Positions 26,931-33,093 of a DNA stretch of 35,357 bases are shown one piece after another. Numbering within the stretch: position 1 is the stretch's first letter; the number at the start of each line of letters is the position of its first letter. Position numbers and translations under genes: made by a program. The notes below the pieces were generated by a model that did not search any database, was not told where the DNA came from, and saw nothing but the letters and a program-made list of their open reading frames with translations. Source of the DNA: CAZPHU01 sp964419255 (GTDB lineage: Bacteria; Fibrobacterota; Chitinivibrionia; Chitinivibrionales; CAYFVL01); assembly GCA_964419255.1 (NCBI GenBank), contig CAYQOU010000043.1, positions 1 through 35,357 of the forward strand, read 5' to 3'.

Positions 26931-27020
26931 GAAAATCGAGTAATTGGGCAAATCGTTGCGATAGAATCGCTCTTCTCAGGATAGGCTCAATTGAGCAACT
27001 TATCTTAGGTAACGATCCAA
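26931..27020 (+). repeat. Dispersed repeat family, 3'-end fragment (copy E)
   Basis: ttgggcaaatcgttgcgatagaatcgct resembles the right end of copy A. The flank also agrees (cttaggtaacgatccaa against cttagggaacaatccat after copy A). A palindrome gctcaattgagc lies inside. The fragment ends 9 nt from the hrpB stop codon. Confidence 0.55.
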
Positions 27021-27028
27021 AAAAGTAT

Positions 27029-29272
27029 TCATTTATTTTCATCAACTCTCCTCTTCGCCTCCCCCGAAAGCATCCCCTCCACGATAGGCACAATCGCCTT
27101 CTCCTTCACTTCCCGGTAACTGCTGTGCCCCTCACACAGCCGATACACGATCTCGCGTCGCAGCTTTTCATCAAACGCCGGAAATTTAACTTCGGGATTC
27201 CGCTCAGCAGCCTTCCTGATACGTCCTATCAGACTCTGAGCGGCTGCCCAACCAGCCAGCTTCAGACTGCGGCTCAGGATGTTTTCTGCAAGCACCCGGC
27301 CTGCAGCAACTTTTTGCTCATCTGCAAGCTCCTTTTTTCTCTCCTCGATCAGTACACCCATGCAGCGGGTCTGCTCCCTTGCCTCTACTCGAAGCGTCTG
27401 ATTGTTCCACACCGGCACCGTATCGGTCTGCCACCTGTCCGCAAAAAGCTCCTTGAGCCAATCCTCCCGAACCTCGCATGCATAGGAGAGGATCGCCTGC
27501 GATCGTGCCGCCGGTCCCTTTCTGGTCTCCCGAACATCGGCTGCCACCAGAAACGGCGCCTTGCGCACGGTGCTTTCCTGTGCAAGTTCCCCGCGGCGGT
27601 CGTCCCGCATCTCGCATACAAACGTCCCCTGATCGCGCCGTCTGGCCAACCTGTCCGGATAAGCCAGGAGTATCGCCCGTCCCAGAATCTTCTCCGGGCC
27701 CTCGGACGGCTCGGCAATGGATATGTTCGGGTGAACATAGACCAGCTCGTTGAAAAACTGCTGGGTCTGCAACACCTGACGCGCCGCCGAGCCGTTGACG
27801 CCGATTGCGGAGCAGGCCCCGGGGTCGAAATCTCGCCGATGCGCCTCACCGATCAACGCCGCCATCGCCAGGAAATCGTTCTGCACCCCCTCGGGTGCGC
27901 TGTTTCGAAGCGCCTGTTTGTTTGTCGTTATCGGACGCTCCGACAGAAGCGCCGCGGCAAGCGCCCCCCACTCCGGCACGCCGCGTCGGGCACAACGGGT
28001 GAGGATCATCGCCAGACGCGGATGCATGGGCAGGGTGGCCAGAAGAGACCCCTCCTCGGTGATTTTTCCGGTGCACGGGTCTATCAGACGTAGCTCCCGG
28101 CAGGTCACCTCCGCATCGTGTATTGCCGAAGCGGGGGGATGCTGCAGCCAGTCGAAACGCAGCGGATCGGTTATCCCCAGCATGCGCAGGTACAGCAATG
28201 TCTCGGTCATATCCACCCGTACGATCTCCGGATCGGTGTGCCGTGCTCTATTCTGATCATCTTTTTTTCTCCACAGGCGAATACAGCTACCCTCGGCCTC
28301 ACGTCCCGCCCTACCGGTTCGCTGCTTTACCGATGATATACTCACAGGCTCTACATGAAGCGTATCGAAACCTTTTGCAGGATCATACCGGGGAATGCGG
28401 GCAAAACCGCTGTCTATAACATGCCGGATGCCTGGAATGGTCAGCGAGGTCTCGGCTATATTGGTAGCGACTATAACTTTCCGCTTTACATCAGGCTCCA
28501 TCACCGCGTTTTGTCGCTCGGCGGAAAGATTTCCGTATAAAGGCAGCACCCTCAGCTTCTCGGAACGTACATTCCGCTCGATAGACCGCACTGTGCGCCG
28601 GATCTCGTATGCTCCGGGCATAAACACCAGTATATCCCCCTGCCCCGATGCGCAGATGCGACTGACCGCGCTGGACGCCGCATCCCAAAGCTGTTCACGT
28701 GCCCCAAAGGACTGGTAGTCGACGGTCACCGGATGAAGCTGCTCATCCATGCCGATTACCGCATCGGTATTAAGATATTTCTGAAGCGCATCCGACTCCA
28801 GAGTGGCAGACATCACAATCATTCCCAGATCGGGCCGGGTGCTCTGTTTAAGCCTCTTCACCAGTGCAAGTCCCAGATCGGTGCTCAGGCTGCGCTCGTG
28901 AAACTCATCGAAAATCACCAGTGATACCGAGCGGAGGTTAGGATCGGACAACATCATGCGGGGAAGAATCCCCTCGGTGATAAACCTGATTCTGGTCTGC
29001 TCACTGACCACCGATTCGAAACGGGTCTGAAACCCGATGCTCTCCCCCACCGTCTCCCCCCGCTCGGATGCCACCCGCACCGCCAGCATACGCGCGGCGA
29101 TCCGCCGCGGCTCAAGCACCAGAATGGTGCCGCCATACAGCCCCGAATCCATGGCGAACTGGGGAACCTGGGTGGATTTGCCGGTACCGGTAGGGGACTT
29201 GAGCACGATCGGTGCACCCTGGCCAAGAGAATCGATAATTGCCGCTTTTTTGGCGAATATGGGAAGACTCAT
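27029..29272 (-). CDS. hrpB: ATP-dependent helicase HrpB-like, apparently C-terminally short
   Basis: 747 residues; HrpB proteins are usually about 800-850. DEAH/RHA helicase motifs: SPTGTGKS (26-33), EPRRIAA (54-60), DEFH (122-125), SAT (155-157), TNIAETSLTIPGI and QRTGRAGRE in the second lobe, then the winged-helix and oligonucleotide-binding-like regions of HrpB. The end (GEAKRRVDENK) stops about where the family's final HrpB_C segment, with an LPSGR-like motif, would begin, so some 80-100 residues seem absent. The stop is 9 nt from a repeat fragment, which may have replaced the tail. The gene is notably GC-rich (one 60 nt line is 68% GC). The in vivo role of HrpB is poorly known. A long antisense frame over it is a shadow. 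Confidence 0.9.
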   Translation of the reverse strand: MSLPIFAKKAAIIDSLGQGAPIVLKSPTGTGKSTQVPQFAMDSGLYGGTILVLEPRRIAARMLAVRVASERGETVGESIGFQTRFESVVSEQTRIRFITEGILPRMMLSDPNLRSVSLVIFDEFHERSLSTDLGLALVKRLKQSTRPDLGMIVMSATLESDALQKYLNTDAVIGMDEQLHPVTVDYQSFGAREQLWDAASSAVSRICASGQGDILVFMPGAYEIRRTVRSIERNVRSEKLRVLPLYGNLSAERQNAVMEPDVKRKVIVATNIAETSLTIPGIRHVIDSGFARIPRYDPAKGFDTLHVEPVSISSVKQRTGRAGREAEGSCIRLWRKKDDQNRARHTDPEIVRVDMTETLLYLRMLGITDPLRFDWLQHPPASAIHDAEVTCRELRLIDPCTGKITEEGSLLATLPMHPRLAMILTRCARRGVPEWGALAAALLSERPITTNKQALRNSAPEGVQNDFLAMAALIGEAHRRDFDPGACSAIGVNGSAARQVLQTQQFFNELVYVHPNISIAEPSEGPEKILGRAILLAYPDRLARRRDQGTFVCEMRDDRRGELAQESTVRKAPFLVAADVRETRKGPAARSQAILSYACEVREDWLKELFADRWQTDTVPVWNNQTLRVEAREQTRCMGVLIEERKKELADEQKVAAGRVLAENILSRSLKLAGWAAAQSLIGRIRKAAERNPEVKFPAFDEKLRREIVYRLCEGHSSYREVKEKAIVPIVEGMLSGEAKRRVDENK

Positions 29273-29336
29273 GTATGGTATCCTGTATCAAATTCCTGAT
29301 ATGATTTCTAAGTACGATGCTTACAGGTAAATATGC

Positions 29337-29364
29337 AAAATAACATCGGTGGTTTACTACTCAA
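29337..29364 (-). promoter_or_regulatory. Possible promoter of hrpB
   Basis: On the minus strand TTGAGT and TATTTT are separated by 16 nt, about 65 nt upstream of the hrpB start. The match is moderate, and the region is AT-rich enough for chance hits. Confidence 0.35.
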
Positions 29365-29506
29365 TTTAGGAAGAAAACTGATTGGAGAAATCATAATATA
29401 TACTTCTATCGGTGTCGGTTTACGTTTTTTTAAACACCCGAAATAAGGTTGGTATTATTTGACTGTCGCCCGTCTTGTGCCTTCATGTTTACCGGGAAGC
29501 ACAGAC

Positions 29507-29538
29507 AAAAAAAAAGGGACGATGCAATTGACCGTCCC
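29507..29538 (-). terminator. Intrinsic terminator (minus strand)
   Basis: Read on the minus strand, gggacg and cgtccc form a stem around an 11 nt loop, followed by nine consecutive T. This is the clearest rho-independent terminator in the window. The nearest upstream gene on that strand, the SH3-domain gene, ends about 380 nt away at 29922. Confidence 0.85.
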
Positions 29539-29921
29539 TATGCGTACTTTTGAGATCTTTCTATTTGCCTAAGCTGGGCGATTCTAAGCGTATGAAGGCG
29601 GGATAATCAGTAGTATACCACGGGTAAGAATAGATTGCAAGCATTATGTGATAGCCGCTCGAGCCATCTAAAGGAACTTTCCAGGGTAAATGAAAATGAG
29701 GCAACGTAATGCCTGGGAAAATACAGGACAAGGCAAAACAGTTACGAACCGATACATGCCAGCTTCCCTTAAACCGATTCTCTTTATGGAGAAAGCGGGG
29801 ACAATTATCGCCACTCGAACGGAAAATATCTAAGCCCGCCCACCTTGGAATCGAAGTACGGATCCTGAATCAAATCGCCGGATGCTTGATGTCGTTGGTT
29901 AACATATGCGATAGTGATTTA
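29539..29921 (-). other. Long non-coding stretch between the SH3-domain gene and its terminator
   Basis: No frame in these 383 nt looks like protein; a 119-codon plus-strand frame at 29709-30068 runs antisense into the SH3 gene. The stretch includes a small hairpin (aggca/tgcct at about 29699-29714) and repeat fragment D. It may be a long 3' UTR or a separate small RNA ending at the terminator. No RNA family was recognised. Confidence 0.35.
29566..29597 (+). repeat. Dispersed repeat family, 5'-end fragment (copy D)
   Basis: gcctaagctgggcgattcta followed by agcgtatgaag resembles the left end of copy A (acctaaactgagcggttctg, then agcggatgag). Only the terminal 30 or so bases are kept. Confidence 0.45.
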
Positions 29922-31343
29922 TCAATCCCCGTAATACTGGGATATAATATTGAAAATGCGGGTATCTTTTTTGGTAACCCGTATCAGGTCTGCCCCTCTA
30001 TCACCATTGCAGTTTTCACATCTCCGTGCGGCCATCCCGAAACGGCCGATTGTGTAAGCCGGAAATGAACTGTCGGGGCCGAACCGAAACCATGCCTTAC
30101 TCAGATCCAACACCGATTTCTCGGGAGTTTGTGCCCTTTCGTCTTGATGTATGCGCGGTGGCCAGATGCAGGCTTTTTTCTGGTCGAATACACCCCGTTG
30201 CCAGAGAATATAGGGTATGCGGTACATATCCCTGCTCCAGCCCCATACTACGATATCCTTACATCCATATTCTTTCAGAGATCCATAATAGTAGCCCAGT
30301 GCTCCTGCGGAATCCAGTGTCTGTCCAACAAGCTGACGGCTCCATTTATTCAGTGATTCATATTCAGATGTGTTGTTCAATCCCTGTGTCGCTACCGGGT
30401 ATATCTTTTTTGTTGCAAACAACGAACGTGTGTAGGGATACTCATCAAACCATTTATTTTTCCCGAGAACAATCCTGAAGATATCCGTCTCATCGACATT
30501 ATCCACTTTTGGTCCGGGAGTTGGCCTGTCCAGGTCTGGATTATCACTATCGAATGGTTCTGTTCCCGGAGTCGGAAACTGCACCGTCTGCACCCATGAA
30601 TCAGTATACCCGTACCGATACCACAGAGCTCCACCGATCCACGTGCGAACCTGGTGAGCTTCCCGCCTTTTCCCTTCACAGTCACTATTTGCACAACGCC
30701 ATCCCTCTCTGAGCGGAGTCGACTGGTCGTATTGGGTGGGCCCCTCGACCCATTGCAATGAGCGAAAATCTCCCACGGAATCGATCACACCAAGAAGATA
30801 GATCCGATCTCCGTCACCTGCTGCAATGTAAACAGGGTCTGTTCCGCGAAGCCGCACACCGATGGCTGTAGCTTTTACCGAGTCACCCGCCGCGGTATAA
30901 CCTCTATGTAATGTTTCAAGAACCTTCCTGTCCCCAGGATCGAATGCGGCAAGGCGTTCAAGCCATTTTATGGAGTCCTCAAGCGTTTCAGACTTGTTAA
31001 GCATCATGGAAAGGTAGTCTTTATCGATCTTGTTACCATCACAGGATGAACGGTAAATCCATCCTTTTATCGGATAATGTCGATACTCCTTTGAAAAATT
31101 ACCGTTATCCGACAGGTATACCGTATCAATAAACAACCATTTTCCCGATGTCCTGCTTGTAGAGAGACGATTACCAATCCGAACCTTGCCGATTATCGGC
31201 GCATCAAGCTCCGGCTTTTGCCTGATATTGGCAATATCGGCTATCACATAATAATCGGTTGCGACGCCGGCATAAAGATACGCCGAAAAGAGAAACATAA
31301 GAGTGACAAAAGAGACTGCAACATGATTTGCGATTCTGCTCAT
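29922..31343 (-). CDS. Secreted protein with N-terminal bacterial SH3 domain
   Basis: 473 residues. A signal peptide (VAVSFVTLMFLFSAYLYAG) is followed by an SH3_3-type domain at about residues 30-95: YVIADIANIRQKPELDAPIIGKV, then GKWLFI and GWIYRSSC. The rest (about 100-473) is unrecognised and rich in Tyr and Trp; a cysteine pair (NSDCEG, CANSDC region) and a second set near the C-terminus (CENC) suggest a disulfide-stabilised exported domain. SH3 domains of this class often bind cell wall, so a periplasmic or surface role is likely. ATG 31343 follows gaggaaa at good spacing. The intrinsic terminator at 29507-29538 probably ends its transcript. Confidence 0.78.
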   Translation of the reverse strand: MSRIANHVAVSFVTLMFLFSAYLYAGVATDYYVIADIANIRQKPELDAPIIGKVRIGNRLSTSRTSGKWLFIDTVYLSDNGNFSKEYRHYPIKGWIYRSSCDGNKIDKDYLSMMLNKSETLEDSIKWLERLAAFDPGDRKVLETLHRGYTAAGDSVKATAIGVRLRGTDPVYIAAGDGDRIYLLGVIDSVGDFRSLQWVEGPTQYDQSTPLREGWRCANSDCEGKRREAHQVRTWIGGALWYRYGYTDSWVQTVQFPTPGTEPFDSDNPDLDRPTPGPKVDNVDETDIFRIVLGKNKWFDEYPYTRSLFATKKIYPVATQGLNNTSEYESLNKWSRQLVGQTLDSAGALGYYYGSLKEYGCKDIVVWGWSRDMYRIPYILWQRGVFDQKKACIWPPRIHQDERAQTPEKSVLDLSKAWFRFGPDSSFPAYTIGRFGMAARRCENCNGDRGADLIRVTKKDTRIFNIISQYYGD

Positions 31344-31465
31344 AGATTTTCCTCACCATACACCAATGCCGTAGAATTGTTTATCTTTATATGTACCGAT
31401 ACCATGCGAGTGCTTTCCTTTCATTGTAGCGAATTAAATCATTTTTCCCGATACAACAGGTGTTT

Positions 31466-31972
31466 TCACATCTTGCAGATTTCTTCTGCTGCCTCAATCA
31501 ACGCATTCTCTAAAGGCGTTGAATTCCCCCAGTGCCTGTCACCTTCAGCTATAATCGTTTCAGATTTATATGGCTTTTCACTTGAGGCAGGATCGAAAAA
31601 ATGAAAGGTTATTTTTATCGTTCCATATCGCTGATCCATTCTTGCCGGGCGTGTGTGATAGCTTTCTATTTTCGCGATGACAACCTCTGATTCACATGAC
31701 TTTATGTCATCTATTTTTTCTTGTGTTACCATGGTAAGTTGCATTTTTAAATATTTTGAGAGAGCCGAAAGAAGAGCTCCATTATATTCTAATTTTTCAT
31801 TTTCTTTTACTTCGAAGCCTATAATGCCAGTGGGAAATTCTGTTCTGACAAAATAACCTTCCGAGCATTTAATTTGATCCCCCCCTTCCGTATAGTTCTG
31901 CAATTGAGCCATGCAAACACCCGTTAAAGCAAGAGTATACAAAGAAAAAACAACCATCATTCTGCACTTCAT
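31466..31972 (-). CDS. Small exported protein of unknown function
   Basis: 168 residues from ATG 31972, selected because ggagg lies 6 nt upstream; an in-frame ATG at 32011 adds a charged piece before the signal. The signal peptide (MMVVFSLYTLALTGVCMAQ) predicts export, and its VCMA-Q end fits signal peptidase I. The mature part is beta-rich in appearance and ends with a helix (ALIEAAEEICKM). The order of a beta-sheet (YGTIKITFHFFD) followed by such a helix loosely recalls small envelope domains like DUF4410, but this is weak. It lies 122 nt upstream of the SH3-domain gene and is read in the same direction. Confidence 0.7.
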   Translation of the reverse strand: MKCRMMVVFSLYTLALTGVCMAQLQNYTEGGDQIKCSEGYFVRTEFPTGIIGFEVKENEKLEYNGALLSALSKYLKMQLTMVTQEKIDDIKSCESEVVIAKIESYHTRPARMDQRYGTIKITFHFFDPASSEKPYKSETIIAEGDRHWGNSTPLENALIEAAEEICKM

Positions 31973-32122
31973 CAAATCCTCCCTGTTTTTTTTGTCCGTT
32001 AAAAGTATCATTTTAGCTCGTTCTCATCGAAATCTGATCCCCGATTGTCATTGTACCGCCTTCTTTTTACTTCCTGCTTGAACTATGATTTTCCGGCGTA
32101 CGCTCGGTTTTTTTTCACTCGT

Positions 32123-32317
32123 CTATCTGTAATTCATAGACATATGACATCCCAGTTTTCTGTGAATACATTTTCTACCTGACAGGCTACCCAATGTGTA
32201 TACATCAAGAAATAATTTCGCCAGTTCATCAGGTTTGAATATCTCGGTAAACTTCCATACGCTGTTAACTATGGCAACACACCTGCTGAAATCTTCCTGT
32301 TTTATTTTTCTGATCAT
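32123..32317 (-). pseudogene. N-terminal fragment of a GNAT-family acetyltransferase
   Basis: 64 codons from ATG 32317. The product begins MIRKIKQEDFSRCVAIVNSVW and continues FKPDELAKLFLDVYTLGSLS, which resembles the first ~45 residues of GNAT acetyltransferases. It then changes into an unrelated basic tail and stops. The acetyl-CoA binding part (R/Q-x-x-G-x-G/A) is missing, and no continuation was found in other frames up to 31973. A deletion or rearrangement is likely. Confidence 0.5.
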
Positions 32318-32514
32318 TGGATACCCTGCTGAGGAAAGCAAGCTGCTGGGAAAATCGATGCAAAACGTGGATTAGAAAATGTTTCTCATCGAAAAAAAAG
32401 GTCTTTATTTTATTTGCGTTAGCGATAACATCGTTTCTGGTAACATGCGTCCGATACAATTATCTCAGAACAGCTTCGGCTACACAGTTGCGTTGGTACA
32501 GTAAAAGATCAGTA

Positions 32515-33045
32515 TTAGCCTGTAAAGGGTGGCAGTTTCATCTGCAATAAATAGCATTTCCGATTATCGATTATATTGTACCCTTCAGCTTTAAACCCAA
32601 AGCTTTTATAAACTTGTAACCGTTTCTCGATACACGTGCTATATATTTTTGTAAAGCCTTCTTTTGTTAGTTTTTCCAATAAGAGATCTCCAAACCTTTT
32701 GATTATATTGGTACCTATAGATCCACTGTTATTAAAAAGTTGAAACGCTTCGCATATTTTCTCATTTTTATCTACTTTGAAACCCTGATATTCGATATGC
32801 ATTTGGGTTAAATCAAAATTTACGCTGATGCCTGCTATTATTTTTGATTTTATCTGTGCAACTAAAATATATTGGTTATCATACGGCAATTTAGTAGAAC
32901 ACCTTCTCAGTTTATGATTGTAATTTCTTACACAATCGCTTTCGATTTTGCGGTTTACAGAAAAAGCATAGTATAATGACTTCTCGTACAAGGCAATTTC
33001 ATCTTTGCTGTCTCTGTTTAATTCCTTAATAGATAAATCTTCCAT
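32515..33045 (-). CDS. GNAT-like N-acetyltransferase, AT-rich
   Basis: 176 residues. The centre (QYILVAQIKSKIIAGISVNFD) gives the expected beta-hairpin of GNAT enzymes. The C-terminal half (RFGDLLLEKLTKEGFTKIYSTCIEKRLQVYKSFGFKAEG) matches the acetyl-CoA-binding helix region and the YKSFGFK motif. The substrate is unknown. By hand count, 115 of 360 bases at 32581-32940 are G or C (about 32%), far below hrpB nearby, which suggests recent transfer. The start ATG 33045 has only a weak ribosome binding site. It is followed by the broken GNAT fragment and sits 48 nt downstream of the CotH gene. Confidence 0.65.
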   Translation of the reverse strand: MEDLSIKELNRDSKDEIALYEKSLYYAFSVNRKIESDCVRNYNHKLRRCSTKLPYDNQYILVAQIKSKIIAGISVNFDLTQMHIEYQGFKVDKNEKICEAFQLFNNSGSIGTNIIKRFGDLLLEKLTKEGFTKIYSTCIEKRLQVYKSFGFKAEGYNIIDNRKCYLLQMKLPPFTG

Positions 33046-33093
33046 ATGACTCTTTTATTTTAATTTGGTGAATAAACATTTTGGTGCTGCTCT

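Noticed and set aside
26921..28093. A 390-codon plus-strand frame opposite hrpB
   Set aside because: It lies antisense to a clear GC-rich HrpB gene, its product is a low-information mix of Arg, Pro and Leu, and no family is recognisable.
32265..32459. A 64-codon minus-strand frame upstream of the GNAT fragment
   Set aside because: It overlaps the fragment in another frame, has no motif, and lacks a convincing ribosome binding site.
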